Positions 28,621-38,779 are shown, numbered from the stretch's first letter. The stretch is 64,000 nucleotides of DNA from Bacteroides sp. M10 (GCF_014334015.1 NZ_CP060488.1:1632501-1696500), one strand, 5' to 3'. The notes: generated by a model from the letters alone, not told the origin. Program-made: numbers and translations.

Positions 28621-30126
28621 TTATTGCATGAATATTTCGATTTGCTTCCAGCTATTACCAGTATCATTCGCACTCCTCTTTCCAGGGGTAGAACGTCCTT
28701 CTTCTACATACTTTTTGATTATCTGTGTCATTTTATCCACATCTTTTTTGTAGCGTTTGTTACTGATGATATTCTTCTGCTCCGAAGGGTCTTTTTTAAG
28801 GTTAAAGAGTTGCATGCTGGGGAGTTTGGCTAGATCAGCAGGCTTATTAGGGTATCCCCATCCTCCTGAACCACCGTGGAATACTAATTTTAGCTGAGGC
28901 GTACGTAGAGATAAATAACCTTTTCCCGATTCATAGATAAGATCTTTTCGGGCAGAATTTCCCTTTTTACTTAGTATAGGCCATATACTATAACTGTCCA
29001 CCGCTTCTTCATCTTTCAATTGGTAGTTCACCATTTGGGCAAAGGTGGCATAGAAGTCGGTGAGTGATACCAATGAACCGTTGGTTTCGTTCGTATATTT
29101 TCCTTGCCAGGAAACGATGAGTGGAATACGGTGTCCACCTTCATAAATGTCGTTTTTATAACCTCTGTAGATGTAACTTGGGTGATGCCCTTTATTTTCC
29201 ATTTCTTCTACACCTATGTATGGAGCGCATCCGTTATCTGAAGTGAAAATAATGATGGTATTCTCTAGTTGATTGTTTTTCTTCAATGTTTCTACGATTT
29301 GCTGTACCATGTCGTCTATCATAACTACGAAATCTCCATAATCTCCTATGATTGTCTGACCTTGATATTTTTTTGCCGGCAATACGGGAGTATGCGGTGC
29401 TGTGATAGGAAGATATAGGAAGAACGGCTTTTTACTGTCACGCTGTTTATTAATGTAGTCTATACCATGACGTATAATATTGGGTAGGCAGTCTTGTGGC
29501 TCAAAATCGGCACCTGCGACTCCATTACGTATTAGTTTGATTCCCTTTTGCGGACCAATGGTGCGATTGGGAAGAGCTGTCACTTTATCGTTTTCTACAT
29601 AAACGTGTGGAGCTGTTCCGAGTGAAGCAGGTATGCCGTAAAAATAATCGAATCCTCTGTCCGTAGGACCATTCTTGATAGGGAGTGAGAAATCCACATC
29701 CTGTTTGTTTTTGGCATTTTGAGGATATGCCCAATCCCAGCCAAGATGCCATTTTCCGATACAAGCAGTGTTGTAGCCGTTCTCAGAAAACATTTGGGCG
29801 ATTGTACGGCGGTCGGGAGTAATCATGGCTGGAGAGAATCCGTTCAATACTCCACTTTTCATAGTTGTTCTCCAAGGATACCTTCCAGTGATAATGGAAT
29901 AGCGTGAAGGAGTAGAGAGCGCGGAAGATGAATGGGCATCCGTAAAGGAAATTCCGGAGTGTGTCAGATTATCAATGTTTGGGGTGTGGATTTTGGATTC
30001 CGGATTGAATGCTGAAATGTCTCCATAGCCTAAATCGTCTGCTAATATGAATATCACATTGGGCGATTGTGCCTTTACGGCAGTTGCTGTAAGGAGTACA
30101 GATGAGATTGTTATTAGTTTGTTCAT
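28621..30126 (-). CDS. S1-family sulfatase (serine type), paralogue of 25675-27180
   Basis: About 501 residues. The frame also has a GTG one codon upstream (30129), but the ATG at 30126 starts the signal peptide (MNKLITISSVLLTATAVKAQ). Motifs match those of its paralogue: ILADDLGYGD, STPSRYSIITG (Ser71), GKWHLGWDWA and TSDNGCAPYIG. Differences between the two copies are scattered substitutions rather than domain changes, which suggests duplication followed by moderate divergence. It is the first enzyme gene after the binding-protein block, from which an intercistronic hairpin separates it. Confidence 0.94.
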   Translation of the reverse strand: MNKLITISSVLLTATAVKAQSPNVIFILADDLGYGDISAFNPESKIHTPNIDNLTHSGISFTDAHSSSALSTPSRYSIITGRYPWRTTMKSGVLNGFSPAMITPDRRTIAQMFSENGYNTACIGKWHLGWDWAYPQNAKNKQDVDFSLPIKNGPTDRGFDYFYGIPASLGTAPHVYVENDKVTALPNRTIGPQKGIKLIRNGVAGADFEPQDCLPNIIRHGIDYINKQRDSKKPFFLYLPITAPHTPVLPAKKYQGQTIIGDYGDFVVMIDDMVQQIVETLKKNNQLENTIIIFTSDNGCAPYIGVEEMENKGHHPSYIYRGYKNDIYEGGHRIPLIVSWQGKYTNETNGSLVSLTDFYATFAQMVNYQLKDEEAVDSYSIWPILSKKGNSARKDLIYESGKGYLSLRTPQLKLVFHGGSGGWGYPNKPADLAKLPSMQLFNLKKDPSEQKNIISNKRYKKDVDKMTQIIKKYVEEGRSTPGKRSANDTGNSWKQIEIFMQ

Positions 30127-30173
30127 CACCTTTGTTTAATCTTTTGGGAGTTTTATTTTCTTTTCAATCGGTC

Positions 30174-30232
30174 AACGTGAGCTCAATGAACTTTCAGAAT
30201 GATACAATATGAAAAATCATTGAACTCACGTT
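30174..30232 (-). promoter_or_regulatory. Intercistronic hairpin between lipoprotein and sulfatase genes
   Basis: Inverted repeat with 16-base arms (30174-30189 and 30217-30232, one mismatch) and a 27-base loop, in the 112-bp gap within the operon. It has no T-run after the stem, so it is more likely an mRNA-processing or stability element than a full terminator. Confidence 0.6.
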
Positions 30233-30238
30233 TGCTAT

Positions 30239-31915
30239 TTATTCTTGTACTATAACATTTATAGGACAAGTGAATCCATTTTCAAATTTTGGGTATGCCG
30301 TACCCGAACTAGGCAGTGACTCGAATATGAAAGTGAATGTTCCCGCTTTATTCAATAAGGTACCTGCATCCGCATTGAAATCGACATACGATATGAAATA
30401 CTTTTCATTTAGTTTTGAATCTTCAAAGAAATGAACGATCTCGTTACTTTTCTTGTTGGCTGTTCCAGCTCCAATTTTGGACTTGTCACCGGCTACCTTT
30501 ACAACATCTGGTGTGTAGAATCCTCTGAACCAATTGTTTTTGTTATCATCATGTGCTTTGAAGTTATAACCTGTTGGTACTGTAGCCCCTTCTGATTTGT
30601 ATGTTGCAAACCAAATGCGCATAGCAGTATTACCTCCAAGTGCCTCCCCTTTGGTCAGTATTTTCGTTTGCTGGTTACTTTTCTGTACCAATTCGCCTCG
30701 TATTGCTTTTACGGGATTGCTTTCTGTAGGTTCCCAATCTTCATTGAAAGTCGGTACATCAGGAGTATCGGTAGTAAGGTTGGGGTTGACTATAAATCCG
30801 GATACTGGATTTTCTGTAATTGTAAATTCAAAGGGTACCCATCCTGTTTCTCCTGTGACAGGATGTTTGGGAAAATACTGTATGATGTCATTACCGGCAT
30901 CTGTATTTGTATACTTGATGTATATCTTATAGGTACCTGGTTTTTCGATATAAGATTTGGGCGTTGAAGCACTGATAGTCCAAGATGCGGATGACATGGG
31001 ACGTGTGCGGTTTCCGCCATAGAGTATATCAGGTGTGTTTTCGTCCCACATGCCTACAGATATTGGTTTTGAATTTGTTCCATGAAAGAATATATCATTT
31101 TCTCCCCAAACGTGACTTAGAGTACCGTCTCTTAATGTAAAAGCCTCGGGGTATTGTTCCATATTTTCTGGGGTGGGAGTAAATAAGGTAAGCGCTTTTA
31201 CACCATTATCTTCGGTAAAGCTGGGACGAATGGCATTATTGGCAATCATAATGGAATTGTAACGTAGATTAGCAACGCAGTTGTATGTAAGTCCTGCAGT
31301 TTTGATTTCTGTGGAGGGACTGGACATTCGGGCATACCAAAATATTTGTTCGTTTTGTGCTCCGGTTATTGGAGCAGATTGATTTACCCAGTTAATTTCT
31401 CCACCGAGAAGAACAAAAGGTTTTTCACTGGTAGGAATGAATTCGCGTGCAGGACGTTGAGTGCCCTCAGCCCAAATCGGAATCGTTTTAGTGATGGTAG
31501 TACCAATTTTTTCTCCATTTTCAAAAATGTCAAATGAGATGGGTACCGATCCGTCTTGTGTTGGGGTTCCGCTTATCGGGAAATAAGCATATTGTTTGTC
31601 TCCCTGAAAGGAGAGTTGTACTTCTCCGTCTTCTATTTTCAATCCGGTTTCGGATGACCGGTCAACAAACTTGACGAGTAGTTTCCGGCCAAACCCATTG
31701 ACGAACGGAATCCCCAAGCGGTCACCGGGTTCATTTTCATCACCGGCAAAAGCGGGAGTACCTTTAGCAAGGAATCCATCTACATAAATGGTTGATTCTT
31801 GTACGTTCAACCCTTTTTCTTGTATAATATATTCCATTCCGGGGTGTTCGCAGGAACAGAACAGACCTGAAATAAACAATATGGATAGTAATGTGGTAAT
31901 CTTATTCATAATCAT
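30239..31915 (-). CDS. PUL-associated surface lipoprotein of unknown fold (SusE/SGBP position)
   Basis: A 558-residue predicted lipoprotein (lipobox-like SGLFCSC near residues 16-22) encoded directly after SusD, the place where surface glycan-binding proteins usually stand. I do not recognise a named domain. The N-terminal part (EKGLNVQESTIYVDGFLAKG) and the repeated beta-rich segments suggest several Ig-like domains. The C-terminal part (about 400-556) looks like a separate beta-sandwich that could bind glycan. Expected location is the outer-membrane surface. An ATG two codons downstream (31909) is an equally good start. Function as a glycan-binding protein is inferred from position only. 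Confidence 0.75.
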   Translation of the reverse strand: MIMNKITTLLSILFISGLFCSCEHPGMEYIIQEKGLNVQESTIYVDGFLAKGTPAFAGDENEPGDRLGIPFVNGFGRKLLVKFVDRSSETGLKIEDGEVQLSFQGDKQYAYFPISGTPTQDGSVPISFDIFENGEKIGTTITKTIPIWAEGTQRPAREFIPTSEKPFVLLGGEINWVNQSAPITGAQNEQIFWYARMSSPSTEIKTAGLTYNCVANLRYNSIMIANNAIRPSFTEDNGVKALTLFTPTPENMEQYPEAFTLRDGTLSHVWGENDIFFHGTNSKPISVGMWDENTPDILYGGNRTRPMSSASWTISASTPKSYIEKPGTYKIYIKYTNTDAGNDIIQYFPKHPVTGETGWVPFEFTITENPVSGFIVNPNLTTDTPDVPTFNEDWEPTESNPVKAIRGELVQKSNQQTKILTKGEALGGNTAMRIWFATYKSEGATVPTGYNFKAHDDNKNNWFRGFYTPDVVKVAGDKSKIGAGTANKKSNEIVHFFEDSKLNEKYFISYVDFNADAGTLLNKAGTFTFIFESLPSSGTAYPKFENGFTCPINVIVQE

Positions 31916-31941
31916 GTTTCCTTTCGTTTATATAACATTTG

Positions 31942-33807
31942 TCATCTTGCACCATAATTCTGTGTCAGTTTAGGATTGGAACGTATTTCCTGTGACGGAA
32001 TTGGGAATAAGGTACAGTATTGGTCAATCTCAAATTTTTCACTCTTCATATAGTAGTTGTTTACATTAGGAGAACTGTTGGAAGTATAGGCATTATAGAA
32101 ATCTGTGAAGTGTTGATTCATCACTTCTACAGCTTTTCCTGAACGAACGAGGTCAAACCAACGGTGTCCTTCGAAAGCCAACTCCAGTGTTCGTTCGTCA
32201 TAGATTGCCTGATAAACCTTTTCTGGAGTATCTAAAACCCATTCTTTATTAGGGTCTCCAGACGCAAGATACGGAACAATGCCAGCTCTTTCCCGTACAA
32301 GGTTGATTGTTTTATTCAAAACGCTTTGTGACAGAATTCCGTCACTGATATGTGCTTCTGCTTCTGCCAATAACAGCAGTATGTCCGCAAAACGGAGGAT
32401 ATACCAATTGTCATCAGAATCATTTACTTTATACTCTGATGAGCTCATGTATTTGCCGCACATCCACTGGTTATCTGCATTAAAGCCTTTTACAGAAGTC
32501 CGGAAAGAGGTGCCGGTATAAGGGTCGTAAGGATATGCAACGTCTTGCGGATAATCTTTGTTCTCATTAACCGGAAGATAAGAAATGCCGTCTGTGTCTA
32601 ACTTGATATAACCGTTGCTAATGCGTGTATCAGTGTAGATAACATCATCAAATTTTCGTACTTCATATTGATAATCGGGATACATAGAATCCCATTTTTT
32701 TGCCATATCCATAAAATATCCGGTCGGTGAGCATGCGCCGTTTCCTTGATTGGAAATGGGAGACGGGATATATCCGTTTGAATTGGCTTTATTACGAGGT
32801 GCATAAGAAGCAGGTGAGAAAAGAGTATAGAACGGACTGCCCAATCCTTCCACTTGACCGGTTTTGTATTCCACTTCCCATATGGACTCACATGAATGTT
32901 TGTTGGTGGATTTGAACAATTCGCTGAAATTCGGATATAATTCATATCCTCCATTGTTTATCACATCTTCCAGATAATACTTGGCAGCTTCATATTGCGT
33001 AGTGGTTGTTTCCGGATAAAATACGGTAATATTCGGATTAATGGATATATCTTTCCATGTTTCTACATCGGGGTAAGCGGCTTCTGTGATGTCGTTTGGC
33101 ATAGATAGGAGTACTTTTCCCAGTAAGGCTTCTGCCACATATTTGTCAACTCTTCCTGTCGGAGTTTTTTCTCCGCTATTTGTCGATCTATAGAGGTTAT
33201 TCGATTCGATGGCAGAAGTCAGATCGGTGAGAATCCGTATATAGACCTCTTCTGCAGATGCACGCAGATGACCTCTGGAATCGGTGTATTCTTGTGGAAT
33301 ATCCATGATGATGGGTACTCCACCGTAAGCGCGAACTAAGTTGAAATAGAAAAGGGCACGTAGTACTTCGGCCTCTGCAATGTATTTCTGAACGGTTTCA
33401 TCATTCCCGAAGAGTTCTTTCCCTTTTTCGATGACTGTATTGGCTCTTATGATTCCTTTGTAGTGATGAGCCCAATAGTTTTGGTTTCCACTATTGTTGG
33501 CAGATATGGTAAATTTTTCAATTTCATGTCGGAAAGTATTGGCATAGTAATTAGTTTGATTTGGAAATGCAACATCCGAACGCACATCACCAAAAAGATA
33601 GATGCTGGCCGAATACAGTCCGTTATCTCTCAATGAAGAGTAAGTTGAGTACAATGCCGAACGTATATCATCAGGTGACTTGTAGAAATTTTTACCCGTT
33701 AAAGTGGTTTCCGGCTCGATATCTAGAAAGCCGGTACAACCGGACATGCAGGTGGCGATCAATGCCACTGTAAATATATTCTTCAGATTCTTCATATTCT
33801 TTTTCAT
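31942..33807 (-). CDS. SusD/RagB-family outer-membrane lipoprotein
   Basis: A 621-residue surface glycan-binding lipoprotein that caps the SusC channel. Lipobox SGC (CMSGCTGFLDIEPETTL), then the typical SusD N terminus with YKSPDDIRSALYSTYSSL and TPR-like helices (AEVLRALFYFNLVRAYGGVPI). The C-terminal block is DERTLELAFEGHRWFDLVRSGKAV, diagnostic of RagB/SusD. It lies 9 bp after SusC and 26 bp before the unknown lipoprotein. An in-frame ATG four codons downstream is possible. Confidence 0.96.
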   Translation of the reverse strand: MKKNMKNLKNIFTVALIATCMSGCTGFLDIEPETTLTGKNFYKSPDDIRSALYSTYSSLRDNGLYSASIYLFGDVRSDVAFPNQTNYYANTFRHEIEKFTISANNSGNQNYWAHHYKGIIRANTVIEKGKELFGNDETVQKYIAEAEVLRALFYFNLVRAYGGVPIIMDIPQEYTDSRGHLRASAEEVYIRILTDLTSAIESNNLYRSTNSGEKTPTGRVDKYVAEALLGKVLLSMPNDITEAAYPDVETWKDISINPNITVFYPETTTTQYEAAKYYLEDVINNGGYELYPNFSELFKSTNKHSCESIWEVEYKTGQVEGLGSPFYTLFSPASYAPRNKANSNGYIPSPISNQGNGACSPTGYFMDMAKKWDSMYPDYQYEVRKFDDVIYTDTRISNGYIKLDTDGISYLPVNENKDYPQDVAYPYDPYTGTSFRTSVKGFNADNQWMCGKYMSSSEYKVNDSDDNWYILRFADILLLLAEAEAHISDGILSQSVLNKTINLVRERAGIVPYLASGDPNKEWVLDTPEKVYQAIYDERTLELAFEGHRWFDLVRSGKAVEVMNQHFTDFYNAYTSNSSPNVNNYYMKSEKFEIDQYCTLFPIPSQEIRSNPKLTQNYGAR

Positions 33808-33816
33808 GCTTTAGAT

Positions 33817-36800
33817 TTATAATGTAGCTTTCAGTCCTATGGTGAAATTTCTAGATAAAGGATATCCGGTACGGTCGATGCCCGGTGCGGTAGCCGAACG
33901 GAATGTGTTGGCTTCAGGGTTCATACCGGTATATTTAGTGAAAGTATGCAAGTTGTCAATATTGAAACTTAGAACTAATCCATTCAGAAAGGTTTTTCGG
34001 AGCATCTTCTTGTCGAATGTGTATGAAAGCTGGATGTTACGGATGGATAGATAAGAACCGTCTTCGAGATATCGGTTGGTAAATTTACTCATTTCCGTGG
34101 TTGGACGTACATCATTGGAGGTGTAAGTACGGTCTGCTAAGCCGTTACCCGGCGATTCGGGCGAACGCCATCTATCTACTACTTTGATGGAAAGGTTATT
34201 ATTGTTGTTTCCGCGCAGTGTCTCACGTAATGTATAGTTGTAAATCTGATTTCCGTATTGTCCGTTTAACTGAAAACTAAATGAAAAGTTTCTGTATGAG
34301 AATGTGTTGACCATACCGGCATTGAAACGCGGATAAGGATTTCCTATAATAGTACGGTCATTGTCATCATAAAGTCCGTCACCGTTGAGATCGTACCATT
34401 TACAGTCTCCCGGCCGAACGTTCGGGTCGAAAGCCAGTCCTGAATAAGGGTCATTCCGCAATGCTTGAATTTCTTCCATTGACTGATAAATGCCGCCGAA
34501 TACATTTCCGTAGAACATACCTATCGGATAGCCTACTTTAGTAATGTTTGATTCTGCCACTCCATCAGTGATGGCTTCAGAATCAAGTCCTAGTGCCAAT
34601 ACTTTGTTCCGGTTGGCGGAGATGTTGAACGTAGTTGTCCATTTGAATTTGCCGGTCAGGTTGCGGGATACAATATTGAACTCGATACCTTTGTTTTCAA
34701 CGGAACCGACGTTTTGTAACATGCGTGAAACTCCTAAAGTGCTTGGAACGATTGTATTCAGAAGCATATCGGAAGTGATAGACTTGTACAAATCAAGTTG
34801 CATGAATATTCGGTTGTGGAAAAGTCCTATGTCTACACCTAAATTAGTCTGTTTGGACACTTCCCATTTCAAGTCTGGATTCGCAATGTTTGACGGAGCC
34901 CAACCACTTACGACAGAACCATCGACTATATACGATTGCTGCGACATTTTGGTCTCATAGTTGTAGTCTCCGATAGCATTGTTGCCAGACAGCCCAAAAC
35001 TACCTCGTAATTTCAGTTCACTAAGTACTTTCTTGAGTGGCTTCATGAATTTCTCTTCCGTCATGGCCCATCCTGCGGAAATGGAGGGGAAATAACCGTA
35101 TTTGTTGTTCTTTCCAAAACGACTTGAACCATCTGCACGAAATACTCCCTGAATCATATATTTTCTTTTGTAGTCGTAGGTCAGTCGGGCTATATAGGAT
35201 AGCATACGATCTTCAGTCTTATCATAAGAACCTCCGTTGACTACACCTCCGTTGATGGAAGGGAGAGACTCTGTTGCAAAATGGTAGGCGGATGTGTAAA
35301 GCTTGTTGAGTTGGTTACTTTGTATAGTGACACCTCCTACAGCACTGATGTTATGATCTCCGAATTCTTTCTGATAGGTTAGTATATTTTCGTTAATCCA
35401 CATGAGTTTGCGAGTCATAGTGGTGGAAGCCTCAGAGTCGGTACGGTTTTTGCCAATGGAAGCTGGGTACCATATTGAGTTCTCGGATGACATGAAATCA
35501 ATGGCCAATGACGGTTTAAACGTTAACCCTTTAGCCAATTTCAATTCGAAGTTAAGCCCACCGATAATACGATTCTGACTCGTCTCGTTTTTGTATTCGT
35601 GAGCGATTCTGACTGGATTGTCTTGATTGTCGGCCAATGGCGAATCGGAAAGCGTTGGGAAGGCACCAGTTTCGGGGTCTCTTGAATCGGCTATGTTAGC
35701 TGGGGCCAAGTTGTACTCTAATGTAGAGAAATAATCTCCATTAGGAAGTTTGACCGGGAAAAAGGGATACATGGAGATTGCAGTTCGGATTACGCTGTTT
35801 GATCCTTCTCCACCTTCTCTTGTTCTTTTCTGATTGATAAATGTAGGAGCAAAGTTGATAGTTACTTTTGCCCACTTATTTAATTCGATGTCGAAGTTGG
35901 AACGGAAAGCGAATCGCTTCATTCCGGTACATATCAGAATCCCTTCTTGGTCGAAATATTCGCCTGAGATTCGGTAACGCATATTTTTACCTCCTCCCGC
36001 GATAGACAGATTGTATTTCTGCTGAATGGCATTCTGGAAGATGGCATCTTGCCAGTCAGTGTTGAGATTCTCGTCGAAAGGGAAATAGTCCTGATTTTGG
36101 TTTGTCGTGTAACGAAATCTTTCGTTCAGATTCTTATCCTTATAATATTCTAATAATTGGGCCGTATTCATTAGTTCGAATTTATGTTGTATTTGTGCTA
36201 TGGTGGTTGAAGCATTGATGGTTACTGTCGGTTTGGTACTTTCACCGCGCTTGGTAGTGATAAGTATTACACCATTGGCACCACGTGAGCCATATACGGC
36301 AGTTGAAGCGGTATCTTTCAGAATCTGAATATTGGCTACGTCATCAGGATTGACAGCAGACAAACCGCCTTCCATCGGTATTCCGTCGACAATATATAAA
36401 GGTTCTGATCCTGCAGTAACGGTACCGATACCGCGGACTTCTACATTGATATCACCACCAGGAGTCGCGTCGGAAGTCTGTATACGAACTCCAGGGACTA
36501 AACCTGAGATGGTTTGTTCGATAGAAGAGCCTACATATCCAGATAATTCTTCGGATTTGATGGAAGTCATGGCAGATGTTATCGTTCTCTTTGTTTGGGT
36601 TCCATAGCCGATAACTACGGTTTCATCCAACATATAGCCATCTTCAATCATGACTACTTTAATAAGCTTTTTGGGGTCTTTGATTGTGATCTCCTGTTTC
36701 TGAAACCCGATGAACGAAAATTCAAGAACTGGATTCTTACCTTTTGTTTGAATCTTGAAAGTTCCATCGATAGTGGTGGTTGTTCCATAATTGGAGTTTT

Positions 36801-36972
36801 GGCAAAGGACATTCACACCTGGTATGGGTTGTCCTTGCTCATCAACAACTGTTCCTGTTGCAAATGTTCGGGCATTCTGTGCGTATGTATTTCCACCTGT
36901 ATATGAAGAAACTTCAAATATGGAAAATACAATAGTTAAAAAGAGAATGCGGATAGAAATCATATTTCTCAT
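33817..36972 (-). CDS. SusC/RagA-family TonB-dependent outer-membrane transporter
   Basis: A 1051-residue oligosaccharide importer. The order is signal peptide, carboxypeptidase-D-like regulatory domain (about 35-115, TGTVVDEQGQPIPGVNVLCQ), SusC signature DETVVIGYGTQTKRT, plug domain with DGIPMEGGLSAVNP and GSRGANGVILITTKRG, and a 22-strand barrel ending in ...FTIGLKATL. There is no N-terminal STN domain, so there is no direct coupling to an anti-sigma factor. It is the first gene of the operon and probably imports the mannan oligosaccharides processed by the downstream enzymes. Confidence 0.97.
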   Translation of the reverse strand: MRNMISIRILFLTIVFSIFEVSSYTGGNTYAQNARTFATGTVVDEQGQPIPGVNVLCQNSNYGTTTTIDGTFKIQTKGKNPVLEFSFIGFQKQEITIKDPKKLIKVVMIEDGYMLDETVVIGYGTQTKRTITSAMTSIKSEELSGYVGSSIEQTISGLVPGVRIQTSDATPGGDINVEVRGIGTVTAGSEPLYIVDGIPMEGGLSAVNPDDVANIQILKDTASTAVYGSRGANGVILITTKRGESTKPTVTINASTTIAQIQHKFELMNTAQLLEYYKDKNLNERFRYTTNQNQDYFPFDENLNTDWQDAIFQNAIQQKYNLSIAGGGKNMRYRISGEYFDQEGILICTGMKRFAFRSNFDIELNKWAKVTINFAPTFINQKRTREGGEGSNSVIRTAISMYPFFPVKLPNGDYFSTLEYNLAPANIADSRDPETGAFPTLSDSPLADNQDNPVRIAHEYKNETSQNRIIGGLNFELKLAKGLTFKPSLAIDFMSSENSIWYPASIGKNRTDSEASTTMTRKLMWINENILTYQKEFGDHNISAVGGVTIQSNQLNKLYTSAYHFATESLPSINGGVVNGGSYDKTEDRMLSYIARLTYDYKRKYMIQGVFRADGSSRFGKNNKYGYFPSISAGWAMTEEKFMKPLKKVLSELKLRGSFGLSGNNAIGDYNYETKMSQQSYIVDGSVVSGWAPSNIANPDLKWEVSKQTNLGVDIGLFHNRIFMQLDLYKSITSDMLLNTIVPSTLGVSRMLQNVGSVENKGIEFNIVSRNLTGKFKWTTTFNISANRNKVLALGLDSEAITDGVAESNITKVGYPIGMFYGNVFGGIYQSMEEIQALRNDPYSGLAFDPNVRPGDCKWYDLNGDGLYDDNDRTIIGNPYPRFNAGMVNTFSYRNFSFSFQLNGQYGNQIYNYTLRETLRGNNNNNLSIKVVDRWRSPESPGNGLADRTYTSNDVRPTTEMSKFTNRYLEDGSYLSIRNIQLSYTFDKKMLRKTFLNGLVLSFNIDNLHTFTKYTGMNPEANTFRSATAPGIDRTGYPLSRNFTIGLKATL

Positions 36973-36996
36973 ATAGTAGTAAATTTAGTTATGCCA

Positions 36997-37004
36997 CAAA
37001 AATA
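36997..37004 (-). promoter_or_regulatory. -7 box for the SusC operon (TATTTTTG)
   Basis: TAnnTTTG match on the minus strand, 24 bases upstream of the SusC start. No good -33 match, as is common for activator-dependent PUL promoters. Confidence 0.5.
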
Positions 37005-37319
37005 CAATCAATATGTATATCTCCTATGGTATGTAAAAGCTAAAAGGAGAATTTGTAAAAGAGATAATATTTAACTTGCTTATTAGTAGTATGTTATCTA
37101 AAATATTTGATGATAAAATGTAATGACTATGTGAATTGTTTAATGCTGATGGATGTACTGAATATAAGATGGTGGTGCTTTTTTCTTTTCCTTTTTGTAG
37201 CTACATAATTGCTATTTAATTATATTTTATATTGCTGATTATTAGAATGATACCTTTTAAGCTACTTATATTTTTCATCAAAATAAAATCTAGGAGGTTT
37301 CAATGGAATGAGCATTTCG

Positions 37320-37327
37320 TATATTTG
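37320..37327 (+). promoter_or_regulatory. -7 box for the plus-strand sulfatase operon (TATATTTG)
   Basis: TAnnTTTG match with a near-consensus TTTC about 18 bases upstream (37298-37301). It leaves a leader of about 45 nt before the ATG at 37380. Confidence 0.55.
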
Positions 37328-37379
37328 CATGAAATAAAAGTATTTGTTTTCCTTTCAACAACCAAATTCGCATAAAATT

Positions 37380-38765
37380 ATGAAGAATCACTCGAGACAT
37401 TTCGTAGCCGCTACTTGTGCTTTAGCAGCATTTTCTCCCATTGAAATGATGGCCCAAAAACAACCAAATTTTGTCATTATCGTTGCAGATGATATGGGGT
37501 ATGGTGATGTGGGCATATACGGCAATGAGTATATAAAGACTCCGAATATTGATCAAATGGCCCGAGAGGGGATGATGTTCACAGATTTCCATTCGAATGG
37601 TTCAGTCAGTAGTCCGACGCGTTGTGGGCTTTTAACTGGGCGTTATCAACAGAGAGCTGGCTTGGAGAAAGTTCTTTTGGTACCCCGAGATGATAAAGAT
37701 AAGGAGGTAGGACTTCCGTCGGAAGAAATAACTTTTGCAAAAATCTTGGGAGACAATGGATACCGGACAGCTTTGATTGGTAAATGGCATTTAGGATACT
37801 TGCAGAAACATCATCCGATGAATTTTGGCTTTCAGAAATTTGTAGGTTTTAAATCCGGAAATGTCGACTATCAGAGTCACCGCAACCGTTATGGAGATGT
37901 GGATTGGTGGGACGGTTTGGAAATGAAAAATATGCCGGGATATACAACGACCTTACTAACAACGCTTTCCGAGGATTATATAAAAGAAAATAAGGATAAA
38001 CCATTTTGTCTATATATAGCGCATGCAGCTCCTCACTCTCCTATGCAGGGACCTAATGAAAAGGCGATCCGTACAGAGGCTACTCCAGAAGGGGATAAAA
38101 ACTCCGACAGGCCAAATAAGGAAATTTATAAAGATATGGTAGAGGAATTGGACTGGAGTGTGGGACGGATTCTGGAAACGTTGAAAAAATATAAACTGGA
38201 CAAGAATACGTTCGTTGTCTTTTTCTCTGATAATGGTCCGGTGATAAATAATGGAGGTTCTACCGGAGGGTATAGAGGTGCGAAGGGAGCTCCATGGGAA
38301 GGAGGACACCGTGTCCCTGGTATTTGTTATATGCCTGGAATTGTCAAAGGAGGAACAATGTGCAAACAGACCGTGATGAGTTTTGATCTTTTTCCGACTA
38401 TGCTGGACATGGCGAACATTCATTATGATGACTCGAAGAAGAAGTTGGATGGAGCTTCTCTGGTACCTTTGTTTAAGGGGCAGGAGCTTTCTCAAAGATT
38501 TTTGTTTTGGGGAAATGGTAATAAGACTATCTCTGTGAGAGATGGCAAATGGAAGCTGGTTCGTTACAACCAAAAGGGAAAAATTACATTGCATTTGTTT
38601 GACCTGGATAATGATCCATACGAGGAAAATAATATGAGTGAGCAGGAACCTGAATTAGTTAAAAGACTGGATGAACAGATTACTCGCTGGGCCAAGTCTG
38701 TCTATTCAGAAGTTCCTGACCAGTTTGCTCGGAAAGTACGACGTACGAATAAAAATAACACTTAA
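37380..38765 (+). CDS. S1-family sulfatase (serine type)
   Basis: About 461 residues, exported. A TTG in frame at 37344 is unlikely; the ATG at 37380 opens the signal peptide (MKNHSRHFVAATCALAAF). Metal-site motif is IVADDMGYGDVG. The modification motif is SSPTRCGLLTG (Ser77 converted to formylglycine; Thr in place of the second Ser of SxPSR, an accepted variant). Further blocks are IGKWHLGY, FFSDNGPV and KGAPWEGGHRVP. It is the first gene of the plus-strand arm of the locus, 14 bp before the next sulfatase. Confidence 0.94.
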   Translation: MKNHSRHFVAATCALAAFSPIEMMAQKQPNFVIIVADDMGYGDVGIYGNEYIKTPNIDQMAREGMMFTDFHSNGSVSSPTRCGLLTGRYQQRAGLEKVLLVPRDDKDKEVGLPSEEITFAKILGDNGYRTALIGKWHLGYLQKHHPMNFGFQKFVGFKSGNVDYQSHRNRYGDVDWWDGLEMKNMPGYTTTLLTTLSEDYIKENKDKPFCLYIAHAAPHSPMQGPNEKAIRTEATPEGDKNSDRPNKEIYKDMVEELDWSVGRILETLKKYKLDKNTFVVFFSDNGPVINNGGSTGGYRGAKGAPWEGGHRVPGICYMPGIVKGGTMCKQTVMSFDLFPTMLDMANIHYDDSKKKLDGASLVPLFKGQELSQRFLFWGNGNKTISVRDGKWKLVRYNQKGKITLHLFDLDNDPYEENNMSEQEPELVKRLDEQITRWAKSVYSEVPDQFARKVRRTNKNNT

Positions 38766-38779
38766 TATACATAGTAACT

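Larger units (their letters stand above)
36973..37379. promoter_or_regulatory. AT-rich divergent control region of the PUL
   Basis: A 407-bp gap between the minus-strand SusC operon and the plus-strand sulfatase operon. It is very AT-rich and holds one -7 box facing each way (36997-37004 minus, 37320-37327 plus). I see no gene, tRNA or strong hairpin in it. This is where a locus regulator would be expected to bind. Confidence 0.6.

Noticed and set aside
36973..37379. Small RNA antisense to the SusC leader
   Set aside because: Only the two divergent -7 boxes are visible; there is no terminator-like hairpin in the gap to define a third transcript.
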